A stretch of 64,000 nt of DNA from Candidatus Ribeiella danica (GCA_016717335.1 JADKFS010000001.1:2976001-3040000), one strand, 5' to 3'; positions 8,038 through 16,889 are shown, numbered from the stretch's first letter. Translations and numbers: made by a program. The notes: generated by a model from the sequence alone, not told the origin.

Positions 8038-8893
8038 CGGCCTTTCTTTCACGGACGATCAGTCGTTCGGCCAGGGCCACCATGCCGTAGAAGCACAGGC
8101 CGATCGCGCCGGCCACCAGCACGGCCGCGTAGAGCACCGGCGGGCGCGAGTTATAGTACTGCGCGGCGTTGATGATCGTCACGCCGATGCCGCTCTTCGA
8201 TCCGGCCGGCAGCTCGGCGACGATCGCGCCGATCACGCTGGCGGTGGCGGCGACCTTGAACGAGGTGAACAGGTAGGGCAGCGCGGATGGCAGCCGCAGC
8301 TTCCAGAAGGTCTGCCCCTCGGAGGCCGCATATGAGCGCATCAGCGCCAGCGCGTCGGTCGGCACCGAGCGCAGGCCGCGCAGCATCCCGATCGTCACGG
8401 GGAAGAACGTCAGGTAGGCCGCCACCACCGCCTTCGCCAGCAGATCGGGCGCGCCGAGCCGGCCCAGGCCCACCACCACCATTGGCGCGATCGCCAGAAT
8501 CGGCACCGTCTGCGAGCCGACCACAAAGGGCAGCAGCCCGCGCTCGAGCAGCCGCGACGAGGCGAACACGACCGCCAGGCCGCAGCCGAGCAGGCCGCCC
8601 AGCGCAAAGCCCAGCAGCGCCTCGCCGAAGGTGACGGCGGCGTTCTGGAGCATCACGACGGCCAGTATCGGCCCGGTTCCGCCGCGCGTGACCACGCCAA
8701 ACTCGCTGAAGATCGCGAGCAGGTGCGGCAGCTTCTGATCGGAGATCTTGAAGAGGGCTTTGGCGCCCTCCCAGGCCAGCGCCAGCGCGATGAGGATGAA
8801 CAGCGTCGACACGCCGCTGCGGTTGATCGGGCGCTGCGATCGGCGCGCCGCCGCCTGAGAGCCGTTTGCCGCAAGAATGAGATCGTCGCTCAC
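8033..8893 (-). CDS. ABC transporter permease (first of two)
   Basis: 286 aa with about six membrane segments; the coupling segment LMRSYAASEGQTFWKLRLPS matches that of the second permease, so the two are likely a heterodimeric pore. The GTG at 8893 was chosen because GGAGG lies six bases upstream and VSDDLILAANGSQ leads to the first membrane helix; the longer reading from 9136 would include sequence upstream that has no family features. It is the first gene of the importer and follows a strong promoter at 9164-9192 with a leader of about 260 bases. Confidence 0.82.
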   Translation of the reverse strand: MSDDLILAANGSQAAARRSQRPINRSGVSTLFILIALALAWEGAKALFKISDQKLPHLLAIFSEFGVVTRGGTGPILAVVMLQNAAVTFGEALLGFALGGLLGCGLAVVFASSRLLERGLLPFVVGSQTVPILAIAPMVVVGLGRLGAPDLLAKAVVAAYLTFFPVTIGMLRGLRSVPTDALALMRSYAASEGQTFWKLRLPSALPYLFTSFKVAATASVIGAIVAELPAGSKSGIGVTIINAAQYYNSRPPVLYAAVLVAGAIGLCFYGMVALAERLIVRERKAE

Positions 8894-9163
8894 CACAGAC
8901 CTCCGAGCGCCCGCGCCGGATGCGCGCCGAACGGCCATGGTGCGGCGCACAGGGGCGGGGCCAAGTGAGAATCGCGCAGTCGTGAAATCGCCACTGTGCT
9001 GATATGTGGGAGCGCCATTGCCACCCGCCCTGGAAAAAGCTTGACACGGAGGTAGCGAACAGCCGGCGATAGCTTCTCGGAAGACGGTTTCGTCGCTGGG
9101 ATGGTTTGCGTGACTCCAAGTGCCGACGAGGAGCAACGGGTGCGTTGGGATCAGGATGCCGAT

Positions 9164-9192
9164 ACTATAGGCCAGGCGATTGGATTTGTCAA
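9164..9192 (-). promoter_or_regulatory. Sigma-70-type promoter for the importer operon
   Basis: On the minus strand: TTGACA (9187-9192), a 17-base spacer, TATAGT (9164-9169). Expected start near 9157, about 264 bases before the permease GTG. Confidence 0.8.
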
Positions 9193-9290
9193 ATAAATCT
9201 CATTCCCTATCAGGGCTCATGCGACGTCGTTTTGACCCCACCGCTTACGACGGTAGACGAATCTGAACGGAAACTGCAACGTTATAGGGA

Positions 9291-9319
9291 TTGTATTCCG
9301 TGATATTCATTGATAGGAT
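9291..9319 (+). promoter_or_regulatory. Probable promoter for the two-domain lipoprotein
   Basis: TTGTAT (9291-9296), 17-base spacer, TAGGAT (9314-9319), about 130 bases before the ATG. Confidence 0.5.
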
Positions 9320-9457
9320 AGACACAACCCCGCGTAGTCTTACCCTGAGCCTGGAACGTGGAAAAGCAAATCTCCTCTGCCCCCGGCACTGGTAGGCTAT
9401 GCGATTGCCTCTGCCCGGCGCCTTCGTAATCGATCCACAATGCACAAGGAGGAAACC

Positions 9458-10687
9458 ATGGTTGCCCCGCGTCGTCTGAACATCTACCTCGTGGCTCTCG
9501 TGGCCGGCGCGCTCCTGGCTGCCTGCGGCGGAGCGCCCGCAGCAGTCCCGCCGACCGCCGCACCCGAGCCCACCGCCAAGCCAACCGCGACGCCACGCCC
9601 CACCGCCAAGCCGGAGCCTACCGCAGAGCCCACCGCAGAGCCCACTGCCGAAACTGGCGATCTGGTCACGCAGAAGATCGACATGTCTAACTCCGCGACG
9701 TACAGCTACAAGACCGGCATCTTCTCGATCGATATCCCGGGCAGCTGGTCGGCCGACGACCGCAGCTCGCCAACCGAGGTGCTGGTGCGCTTCACCGACA
9801 CGAGCGAGAATGGGGTGGTGCTGGTCAACCTGATCGAGAGCCAGGCGCAGAAGTCCGAGGAGGAGCTGGTCAAGCTGCTGACCGACTACCTGGAGAACAC
9901 CTACAGCAAGCAGGCGAAGTTCTCGCACGACGACGCCAAGTCGCAGTCGGATGGCAGCGTGCTGGTCGTGTGGGGCTACGACGTGACACTGTCCAGCGGC
10001 AAGACCGTGCGGCTGCTGGGCAACAGCTTCATCGAGCAGCGCGACAACCTGGTCTCGCTGCTGACGCTGGCCCTGCCGGACGAGCAGTTCGACGGGCTGA
10101 AGCCCGACGTCGACACGATCCTGAACTCCTACAAGATCGACAGCTCGATCGCGATCGACGCCGCCGCAGCCGCCACCAGCACAACTGGCAAACTCCAGCC
10201 GGTCGAGATTGGCGATCTGGAGACGTACAGCTACAAGACCGGGCTGTTCTCGATCGACGTGCCCAAGAACTGGTCGGTCAACGATAACAGCAAGCCCGGC
10301 GAGGCGATCATCCTCTGGACCGACCCATCGCAGAACGGGCTGGTCGTCGTGGATGTCTTCGAGGAGCAGACCAAGCAGAGCGCGGACGAGCTGGTCGCGT
10401 TCCTGCGCGATTTCCTCAACAAATCCTTCAAATCCGAGCAGGACTTCACGATGAATGACCCCAAGGAGCAGAGCGACGGCAGCCAGCTGATCGTCTGGAG
10501 CTACACCGCGACCGCCAGCGGCGACGTGAAGTCCGAGCTGCTGGGCAACAGCTTCATCGAGCAGCGCGGCAACAAGGTCTCCATCCTGTCGATGGTCGTG
10601 CCCTCTGATCAGTTCGACGCGCTGCAGCCGTCCACGAACAAGATCATCAACAGCTATAAGGTCGACCCGAGCTCGGATCTGCCGTAG
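9458..10687 (+). CDS. Two-domain PsbP-like lipoprotein of unknown function
   Basis: 409 aa. The ATG at 9458 follows AGGAGGAAACC. The lipobox LLAAC marks an exported lipoprotein, followed by a proline/threonine tether (about 25-65). Two copies of a domain of about 140 residues follow, each starting TYSYKTG(I/L)FSID(I/V)P and W(S), and each ending with LLGNSFIEQR...NSYK(I/V)D. The start of each resembles PsbP-like or DUF1795-type domains, found in photosynthetic and other bacteria. I cannot assign a function. It stands alone, between a divergent promoter and a hairpin element. Confidence 0.8.
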   Translation: MVAPRRLNIYLVALVAGALLAACGGAPAAVPPTAAPEPTAKPTATPRPTAKPEPTAEPTAEPTAETGDLVTQKIDMSNSATYSYKTGIFSIDIPGSWSADDRSSPTEVLVRFTDTSENGVVLVNLIESQAQKSEEELVKLLTDYLENTYSKQAKFSHDDAKSQSDGSVLVVWGYDVTLSSGKTVRLLGNSFIEQRDNLVSLLTLALPDEQFDGLKPDVDTILNSYKIDSSIAIDAAAAATSTTGKLQPVEIGDLETYSYKTGLFSIDVPKNWSVNDNSKPGEAIILWTDPSQNGLVVVDVFEEQTKQSADELVAFLRDFLNKSFKSEQDFTMNDPKEQSDGSQLIVWSYTATASGDVKSELLGNSFIEQRGNKVSILSMVVPSDQFDALQPSTNKIINSYKVDPSSDLP

Positions 10688-10700
10688 CGCTGACGCGCTG

Positions 10701-10839
10701 GCCCTCACCCCCCTGCCCCCCTCTCCCGTTCCGGGAGAGGGGGGTGTTCTGTTGGCATCTGCGTGCGGTCGCTGTGCGACCGCACGCAGATGCCAGGTGC
10801 CCCACTCCTGCCCCTGGCAGGAGTGGGGCACCTGGCATA
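10701..10839. repeat. Cloverleaf hairpin element A
   Basis: Three hairpins in a row just after the lipoprotein gene. Stem 1: CCCCCCTCTCCCG-type arms 10716-10728 with 10732-10744. Stem 2: 19-bp perfect arms 10753-10771 with 10777-10795, starting TGGCATCTGCGTGCGG. Stem 3: 21-bp perfect arms 10792-10812 with 10816-10836, which shares the GCCAGGTGCC edge with stem 2. May also terminate transcription of the lipoprotein gene. Confidence 0.85.
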
Positions 10840-10864
10840 TTCAGCCGCTCCCGGCGAGAGATAT

Positions 10865-11916
10865 CTACGCGGCGCGCCGGACCGGGCGCTCGGCCAGCTC
10901 CGCGGCCGGCGTGGCGGCGGGCACGGCCAGCGTCCCCCACACGCGCAGCAGCAGCTTGCGCGCGGTCGCGACGATCGCGCGGCTGCGGCCGATCCGCGCC
11001 TCGAGCCCCTCGAAGGTCGCCCGCCAGCGCTCGTCGTCGCGGATCGCCGCCCACGCCACGTCGATCATGGTGGCGCGCAGATCGCGCCGCCCATCCTTGC
11101 CGCCGCGCTCGCCGGCGTGGTCGTCGCCGCGCGAGCCATCGCCCAGCGCCGCGTAGCCGACAAGCTGGCTGGCGCTGGGGAAGCGCGCGATCTCGCCGAT
11201 CCCGGCCAGCAGCAGCGCGGCGCTCAGCTGAGACATACCGGGCAGCCGCATGAGCCGCTCGATGTCGGCGCGCCAGGGCTCGGCGTCGCTCAGCAGCAGC
11301 AGGCGCTGCTCGAGGTCGGCCAGCAGCGCCTCGGCCCGCGCGATCGAGTCGAGGCTCGCCCGCGCGCGCGCGTCCGCTCGCCGGCGGGGATGTCGAGCGA
11401 GGCCCACCACTCGAGCTGGTCGGCGCCGAGCCGGTCGAGCCCCGGCGGGTTGAGCCTGTAGCGGCGCAGCAGGCCATGCAGCGTCTCGCGCCCCTCGGCG
11501 CGCTGGATGAGCAGCCGGCGCCGGTGGGCCGCCAGGGCCCGCAGATCGCGCACGTGCGCCGGCGGCACCCACAGCGCCGGCACTAGCCCGGCGGCGTGCA
11601 GGCGCGCCAGACTGATCATATCGCGCGCGCCGGCCGAGGCCGGCAGGAGGTTGGCGAGCTGCGGGTGCGCGACCGTCACCGAGCCGACCAGCGTGGACAG
11701 CCGGTCGTGCAGCTGCCAGGCCTCGGCCGGCGCGTCGACGACCACCGAGTCGCTGGGCCGGAGGTGCTGGAACATCCAGCGCTCCAGCTCGTCGAGCGCG
11801 ATCGGGCGCGGCGCGAGCACGACCCGCCGATCGGAGTCGACCGCCCCAACCATCGCGGACTGCTTGCCGATATCCAGGGCGACGTAGCGCGACGGTGGCG
11901 CTGGCGACAAAGCCAT
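10865..11916 (-). pseudogene. IS110-family-like transposase, frameshifted
   Basis: The start ATG at 11916 has GGGAGG upstream. The N-terminal part shows RYVALDIGKQSAMVGAVD (first acidic residue of the DEDD RuvC-like domain) and VVVDAPAEAWQLHDRL; the C-terminal part shows LMRLPGMSQLSAALLLAGIG, the transposase-20 helix-hairpin-helix, and then a serine/aspartate region altered to LGDGSRGDDHAG. The two halves are in different frames, shifting in a CG-dinucleotide run at about 11360-11373. Total length 1052 nt is not a multiple of three. No clear terminal inverted repeats, as expected for IS110; probably a dead copy. Confidence 0.82.
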
Positions 11917-12059
11917 GGGCGGCCTCCCTTCCGAGGAGTCGACGTCTGCTGGCCGGCTGCGGTGCGGTGCGGGGATTGAGGCCCAACTATACGGCACATG
12001 GCTGTGAAAGTGGTTAAGGGGTTGCAAATAGATGGTCAAGAATGTAAAGATTATTGATA

Positions 12060-12189
12060 CCCCACCCCCTGCCCCCGCCCCTGCCAGGGGAGGCAGATTC
12101 TTGCCATCAGCTGCGGGCGCATAGCACCCGCAGCTGATGGCAAAAAGACGACCCCTCTCCCGTTCTGGGAGAGGGGGCAGGGGGTGAGG
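12060..12189. repeat. Cloverleaf hairpin element B
   Basis: Outer arms CCCCACCCCCTGCCCCC (12060-12076) and GGGGGCAGGGGGTGAGG (12172-12188) enclose three hairpins: a short CCCCTGCCAGGGG (about 12079-12091), a central 17-bp stem 12101-12117 with 12127-12143 starting TTGCCATCAGCTGCGGG, and CCCCTCTCCC/GGGAGAGGGG (12152-12161 with 12167-12176). It lies between the IS110-type remnant and the end of the alcohol dehydrogenase gene. Confidence 0.88.
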
Positions 12190-12204
12190 GAAAGCAGCGG
12201 CGCC

Positions 12205-13296
12205 TCAGCGAGGAACGATCAGCGCCTTGACGACGCGCTGCGCCGCGACGTCCTCGAGCGCGTCCTGCGCGCGGTCCAGGGCGTAGCGCCCGCTGACGAA
12301 CTCGGCCCAGGGGAAGCGGGTGTGGTAGCGCGCCAGCACCTGCACCGCGCGGTAGACGTGCCCGACGTCGCTGCCCCAGCAGCCGCGCAGGTCGAGGTGC
12401 TTCTGGTTGAGGTCCAGGTGCGGGTTGATCTCGGCCGGTCCGGCGTTGGTGTACTGGCCGACCACCACGTAGCGCCCGGCGTCGCGCGTCAGCCGCATGC
12501 CCTCGGGCACGGCCGCGGCTACGCCGGTGGCCTCGATCGTCACGTCGGCGCCGCGCCCGCCCGTGAGCCGGCGCACGATCGCGCGGCGCTCGTCCGCGTC
12601 GGCGGCGCCGATGTCGATCGTCGCGTCGGCGCCGGCGCGCTGGGCCATCGCCAGCCGCTCGGGCGGCCCGCCGACCACGATCACCTGGCCGGCGCCGCGC
12701 AGCTGCGCCAGGATCGCGGCGCTCAGCCCGACCGGCCCGCTGCCCTGCACCACCACCGTGTCGCCGAACTGGATCTCGCCCAGCGTCACGGCGTGCAGCG
12801 CGGTCGGCAGCCCGCAGCCGGCCGCCAGAAACGTCTCCCACGGCAGCCCGTCCGGCAGCGCAACGATATGGACGCCGGGGCGCAGGTAGATGTACTCGCC
12901 CCAGCCGCCCAGCAGCCCCTCGTCGGCCGAGAGCGTGATGCCGTAGACCCGCCGGTGCGGGCAGCGGGTGCTGGCGTGGGCGACCGTGCAGTACCAGCAG
13001 CGCCCGCACGAGCCGTAGACGTCCAGGAACGTGACGACCTGGCCGACCGCGAGCGGCCTTCCGTCCACGTCGCTCGCGGCCCCGCCGATCGCCGCGACCT
13101 CGCCGATGCTGACGTGGCCGGGGATGATCGGGTAGGGCACGCCGGCGAGCCGGCCGTGCCACAGGTGCACGTCGGTGCCGCAGACCTCGCTGCCAAGCGT
13201 CTTCAGCAGCACGGCGCCCGGCTCGATCCGTGGCTCGGCGAAGCGGCGCAGCTCGAGCGGCAGGCGCGGCCCCGGCATCACCACGGCCTGGATCAT
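12205..13296 (-). CDS. Zinc-binding medium-chain alcohol dehydrogenase family protein
   Basis: 363 aa. Catalytic zinc ligands: Cys in SEVCGTDVHLWHG and His in GHVSIGEV. The structural zinc site is present as CGRCWYC then a further Cys (STRC). The nucleotide-binding loop is VVQGSGPVGLSAAILAQLRG. It resembles threonine/sorbitol dehydrogenase-type oxidoreductases. The ATG overlaps the stop of the proline dehydrogenase gene (ATGA), so the two are translationally coupled; the substrate may be linked to amino acid use but is not shown. Confidence 0.9.
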   Translation of the reverse strand: MIQAVVMPGPRLPLELRRFAEPRIEPGAVLLKTLGSEVCGTDVHLWHGRLAGVPYPIIPGHVSIGEVAAIGGAASDVDGRPLAVGQVVTFLDVYGSCGRCWYCTVAHASTRCPHRRVYGITLSADEGLLGGWGEYIYLRPGVHIVALPDGLPWETFLAAGCGLPTALHAVTLGEIQFGDTVVVQGSGPVGLSAAILAQLRGAGQVIVVGGPPERLAMAQRAGADATIDIGAADADERRAIVRRLTGGRGADVTIEATGVAAAVPEGMRLTRDAGRYVVVGQYTNAGPAEINPHLDLNQKHLDLRGCWGSDVGHVYRAVQVLARYHTRFPWAEFVSGRYALDRAQDALEDVAAQRVVKALIVPR

Positions 13297-14198
13297 CGCA
13301 TTGCTCCGCGGAGCACGAACAGCAGGTTGGCCGGCCGCTCGGCCATGCGGCGCATCATGTAGGGGTACCACTCCTCGCCGTAGGGCGTGTAGATCCGCAG
13401 CCTGTAGCCGTCGCGCACGATCCGCTCCTGCAGGTCGCGGCGGATGCCGTAGAGCATCTGGAACTCGAAGCGGTCGGCCGAGATGCCGTGCCGGGCGGCG
13501 TAGTCGCGCGTGGCCGCGATCATCTTCTCGTCGTGGGTGGCGATGCCGGGGTAGTTGCCCTCGCTCAGCAGCAGCTGCATGAGCTTGACGAAGTTCTTGT
13601 CGACGTCGGCCTTGTCGGGGAAGGCCACGCTGGCCGGCTCCTTGTAGGCGCCCTTGCACAGCCGCACGCGCGCGCCCAGCTTGTTCAGCTCGCGGATGTC
13701 GCTCTCGCTGCGGTAGAGGTAGGACTGGATCACAATCCCGACGTTCTGCTTGCGCGCGAACAGCTCCTTGAAGATCTCGAGCGTCACGTCGGTGTGGGCC
13801 GAGCTCTCCATGTCGATGCGGATGAAGTTGCCGAGCTGCGCGGCCTGCGCGACGATCCGCTCGACGTTGCGGACGCACATGTCGCGGTCGACGTCCAGGC
13901 CCATCTGGGTCAGCTTGAGCGAGGCGTTGCTCTGGACGCCGCCGCGATCGATCGCGTGCAGGATCGCGATGTACTGGGTCGCGGCGGCGCTGGCCTCGGC
14001 GGCGCTGTGCACCGACTCGCCCAGGTAGTCGAGCGTGGCGGTCATGCCGGCGGCGTTGAGCGTGCGGATCGCCGCGATCGCGTCGGCCAGCTTCTCGCCG
14101 GCCACGAAACGGCTCACCAGCGGCCTGGCCAGCGGCCCGCCGAACACGCGCTTGAGCGCCGGCTGCTCCGAGAGATATAGCAGCGTGCCTCGTAACAT
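13293..14198 (-). CDS. Proline dehydrogenase (monofunctional)
   Basis: 301 aa, a beta/alpha barrel flavoenzyme that oxidises proline to pyrroline-5-carboxylate. Visible family motifs: MTATLDYLGESV, SLKLTQMGLDVD, FIRIDMESSAHTDVTL, VGIVIQSYLYRSESDI, RLCKGAYKEP and the C-terminal YPYMMRRMAERPANLLFVLR. Length is right for the stand-alone form (about 300 aa), without the P5C dehydrogenase domain, which must be elsewhere. A weak AAGGAA ribosome site precedes the ATG. It is the upstream gene of a pair coupled with the alcohol dehydrogenase. Confidence 0.94.
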   Translation of the reverse strand: MLRGTLLYLSEQPALKRVFGGPLARPLVSRFVAGEKLADAIAAIRTLNAAGMTATLDYLGESVHSAAEASAAATQYIAILHAIDRGGVQSNASLKLTQMGLDVDRDMCVRNVERIVAQAAQLGNFIRIDMESSAHTDVTLEIFKELFARKQNVGIVIQSYLYRSESDIRELNKLGARVRLCKGAYKEPASVAFPDKADVDKNFVKLMQLLLSEGNYPGIATHDEKMIAATRDYAARHGISADRFEFQMLYGIRRDLQERIVRDGYRLRIYTPYGEEWYPYMMRRMAERPANLLFVLRGAMR

Positions 14199-14334
14199 GG
14201 CATTGTTCCTTATCCCTGAGCGGGTAGACGATGATCCTAGTATACCACTAGCGCGGCTAAACGCTTCCGGGCAACGATTGCGGGGGTGCAGGCAAGCGTT
14301 GTCAGGAAGGGTGAACCTCCTCTGGGTGTGCTAC

Positions 14335-14560
14335 GTATGAGCATCAGCAGCGCATGGACTATGCCAGCTACCGCGCGCGTGGGCTGCAGATTGGCAGTGG
14401 CAGTGCGGAAAGCGCGTGTAAACAGCTGGTGACGGCGCGGTTGGAACAGGCTGGCACGCGGCCGGGGCAGAAGCGGTCGCGGCGGTGCGGGCGTGGCTAA
14501 AGAGTGCGCGCTGGGCGGAAAAGCGGTGGCGCTGCGGGGCGTGCGGCGCGCTGCGGAGCC
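14335..14560 (+). pseudogene. Transposase C-terminal remnant (ISKra4-like)
   Basis: A reading of MDYASYRARGLQIGSGSAES then CKQLVTARLEQAG matches the conserved C-terminal signature of ISKra4-type transposases (Y-x-IGSG-x-E-x-x-C/N...). After one frameshift the sequence continues AEAVAAVRAWLKSARWAE. There is no N-terminal part; the copy is clearly dead. Confidence 0.7.
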
Positions 14561-14740
14561 GGAGCCGGAGCGGGTCAGGGCGGCGGCGAGCGGACGGCCG
14601 GCGCTGGCAGCGGAGGTGCTGGCACAGGTACAAGCCGAACTGGCCGAGCAGCGCGGGAAGAATGGCTGGGGCAAGGCGTGGAGCGTCAAGCGCCAACGGG
14701 AGGTGGCAGCGCAACGAGCGTAGGCAAGACCAATCAGCAC

Positions 14741-14995
14741 CGCCTGACGACGCTTGCCTGCATCCCTTCGGGGCTTGCGCGCCCCCCGAACCCCCGCGGG
14801 TGGGGGTGGACCACCAACCCCCACCCCCCCGGCCGGGGCTCTCGCCCCTGGACCCCAAAAGAATGCCGTCTCAGTTGGCAAGCTTGACGTGCATGCCCGG
14901 CTGAAGCTAGGCGCGGCGGAATACAACGCGCCCGCAAGTCTGGTGATAGGCATGCGCCACAGGCAATGCAATTGATACGGCATCATTTGCCGGAG
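14741..14995 (-). repeat. GC-rich dispersed module R1, inverted copy
   Basis: On the minus strand this holds the unit order GGCATGC - GCCGGGCATGCACGTCAAG - CATTCTTTTGGGGTCCAGGG - GGCGGGGGTGG-type palindrome seen at 21.9, 54.5, 55.7 and 58 kb. Partial divergence in the palindrome. Confidence 0.7.
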
Positions 14996-14999
14996 GGGC

Positions 15000-15235
15000 C
15001 GGGGCCGGCGCGGGTTCCCCCGGGCGGGGGGCCGGGGGCGCAGCGCCCCGGAAGGATTCATGCTGGGGCCGGGGGCGCAGCGCCCCAGAAGACACCTGGC
15101 GGAGCCCGATGAACCGGCGCGGGTTCCCCCGGGCGGGGGGCCGGGGGCGCAGCGCCCCGGAAGGATTCATGCTGGGGGCCGGGGGCGCAGCGCCCCGGAG
15201 AAAAGCTGACCAGATGACAAGGTGACAAGGTGAGC
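15000..15235. repeat. GC-rich module R1a in tandem
   Basis: Two direct copies (about 15013-15060 and 15116-15172) of a unit with GGCGCGGGTTCCCCCGGGCG, GGGGGCGCAGCGCCCC and AAGGATTCATGCTGGG, with further GGCGCAGCGCCC pieces. The right edge has TGACAAGGTGACAAGGTGA words of the short-word type. Confidence 0.7.
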
Positions 15236-15440
15236 GGGGCCGGGGGCGCAGCGGCCGGGAAAGCCGCACGCACCGCGCGTGAGCGGCCATTGCCCCGCAC
15301 GGGCACAGTAGGAGCGCCGCGCAGCGATCCCCACAGTTGCGCCAACCAGGCTGGTGGCGTACTATGGGCGCTGGCGTCGTGCGGCGCCGCGTCGGCGCCG
15401 CAGGGCCGGCGGCGGCATCGCTGTTACAGGAGGAGCAGAC

Positions 15441-16616
15441 GTGACCGATCGACTCTTTTCCGAGCGCCTGGCATCGCTCACCGCGGCGCACGAGGCGCTG
15501 ATCGCGCGGCCAAACGCCCCCGACGAGGGCTGGTCGAACGGCGTGTTCGAGCGCTACCGCCACCCGGTGCTCACCGCCGCGCACGCGCCGATCTTCTGGC
15601 GCTACGACCTGAGCCCGGCCAGCAACCCCTACCTGATGGAGCGGCTGGGGATCAACGGGGTGCTCAACCCCGGCGCGATCGAGCTGGACGGCAAGATCCT
15701 GCTGGTCGCGCGCGTCGAGGGCTACGACCGCAAGTCGTTCTTCGCCGTCGCCGAGAGCGCGTCCGGCGTCGGCGGCTTCCGCTTCTGGGATGAGCCGGTG
15801 ACGATGCCCGAGACCGACGACCCTGACACCAACGTCTACGACATGCGGCTGGTCCGGCACGAGGACGGCTGGATCTACGGCCTGTTCTGCACCGAGCGCA
15901 AGGACCCGCGCGCGGCCGCCGGCGATCTGAGCAGCGCTGTCGCGCAGGCCGGGATCGCCCGCACCAGGGATCTGAAGACCTGGGAGCGGCTGCCGGATCT
16001 GCGGACGCGCTCGCCGCAGCAGCGCAACGTCGTGCTGCACCCCGAGCTCGTCGACGGCCAGTACGCCTTCTACACCCGCCCGCAGGACGACTTCATCCAG
16101 GCCGGCAGCGGCGGCGGCATCGGCTGGGGGCTCTCGCGCAGCATAGCCCCGGCGGTGATCGAGGCGGAGACGGTGATCGAGCCGCGCGCCTATCACACGA
16201 TCAAGGAGACCAAGAACGGCGAGGGGCCGGCGCCGCTCAAGACCGCGCAGGGCTGGCTGCACATGGCCCACGGCGTGCGCAACACCGCCGCCGGGCTGCG
16301 CTACGTGCTGTACGTGTACCTGAGCGATCTGGCCGAGCCGTGGCGCGTGACCCGGCGGCCGGGCGGCTACTTCCTGGCGCCCGAGGGCGAGGAGCGCGTC
16401 GGCGATGTCTCGAACGTGGCCTTCTGCAACGGCTGGGTCCGCCGCGCCGACGGCCAGGTGCTGATCTACTACGCCTCGTCGGATACGCGCGTGCACGTGG
16501 CCGTGACCAGCGTCGATCGGCTGCTGGACTACGCGCTCAACACACCCGAGGATGGCCTGCGCTCGGCCGCCAGTGTGGCCCAGCGGATCGCCCTGATCCG
16601 GCGCAACCGTGGGTAG
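15441..16616 (+). CDS. mgp: GH130 4-O-beta-D-mannosyl-D-glucose phosphorylase-like protein
   Basis: 391 aa. GH130 enzymes phosphorolyse mannosides, giving mannose 1-phosphate. Very close at motif level to Bacteroides mannosylglucose phosphorylase: WRYDLSPASNPYLMERLGIN, LNPGAIELDGKILLVARVEG, MPETDDPDTNVYDMRLVRHE with the general-acid aspartate D134, TRPQDDFIQAGSGGGIGW, YHTIKETKNGEGP, HGVRNTAAGLRYVLYVYL. The GTG at 15441 was chosen because AGGAGGAGCAGAC precedes it. No mannanase, epimerase or transporter partner lies nearby; it stands alone between repeat blocks, which hints at transfer. Function by family, not proved. Confidence 0.9.
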   Translation: MTDRLFSERLASLTAAHEALIARPNAPDEGWSNGVFERYRHPVLTAAHAPIFWRYDLSPASNPYLMERLGINGVLNPGAIELDGKILLVARVEGYDRKSFFAVAESASGVGGFRFWDEPVTMPETDDPDTNVYDMRLVRHEDGWIYGLFCTERKDPRAAAGDLSSAVAQAGIARTRDLKTWERLPDLRTRSPQQRNVVLHPELVDGQYAFYTRPQDDFIQAGSGGGIGWGLSRSIAPAVIEAETVIEPRAYHTIKETKNGEGPAPLKTAQGWLHMAHGVRNTAAGLRYVLYVYLSDLAEPWRVTRRPGGYFLAPEGEERVGDVSNVAFCNGWVRRADGQVLIYYASSDTRVHVAVTSVDRLLDYALNTPEDGLRSAASVAQRIALIRRNRG

Positions 16617-16666
16617 GGCGCTTGGGGCGCGGGTCGCAAGCCCGAAGACCTCGCGTGGAAGTGCCC

Positions 16667-16803
16667 TATAGCGGTGAGCAACGTGGTTGAGCCAGAGAGA
16701 TCACAGAGCAAGAAAACCAAAACTCGGCGCGCTCTGTGAGCTCTGTGGCTCAATCGGCACATTGCCATAGCTCCTATAGCTGTGAGCAAAACCATTGAGC
16801 CAC
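16667..16803. repeat. Hairpin and direct repeat after the GH130 gene
   Basis: TTGAGCCAGAGAGATCACAG (16687 on) is matched by CTGTGAGCTCTGTGGCTCAA (ending 16753), 21 of 23 bases pairing. The flanks CTATAGCGGTGAGCAACG and CTATAGCTGTGAGCAAAACC are direct repeats followed by TTGAGCC. A small element or terminator region. Confidence 0.6.
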
Positions 16804-16837
16804 TCTGCACGAACGAAATGCCGTTGTGATACTATCC

Positions 16838-16877
16838 GTCGTACTGCCGACTGGCTCCTGCCGCCTGCCCACTGCTA
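16838..16877. repeat. Short-word array (CTGCCGA/CTGGCTC words)
   Basis: Heptads CTGCCGA-CTGGCTC-CTGCCGC-CTGCCCA-CTGCT sit just before the NhaA stop codon; a related array with CTGCCGACTGCCCACTGCTC is at 24463-24500. Confidence 0.6.
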
Positions 16878-16889
16878 TAATCCCTGGCC

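Larger units (their letters stand above)
8894..9457. other. Divergent promoter region and long leader, no gene
   Basis: 564 bases between the divergent importer operon and the two-domain lipoprotein gene. It holds back-to-back promoters (separate entries) and a roughly 260-base untranslated leader for the importer. I looked for FMN, TPP and cobalamin riboswitch signatures in the leader and did not find them; the leader remains unexplained. Confidence 0.6.
14199..15440. other. Repeat-rich spacer of 1.2 kb
   Basis: This gap contains a transposase remnant and two blocks of GC-rich modules (listed separately). Apart from those I see no gene; the open frames are proline/arginine/glycine-rich readings of repeats. 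Confidence 0.75.

Noticed and set aside
9291..9440. A short open frame with an earlier ATG for the two-domain lipoprotein (9440)
   Set aside because: The later ATG at 9458 has a perfect AGGAGG site and begins the signal peptide.
11290..12039. Programmed frameshift in the IS110-type transposase
   Set aside because: IS110 enzymes are made from a single frame; the shift is in a CG run without a slippery signal, so decay is more likely.
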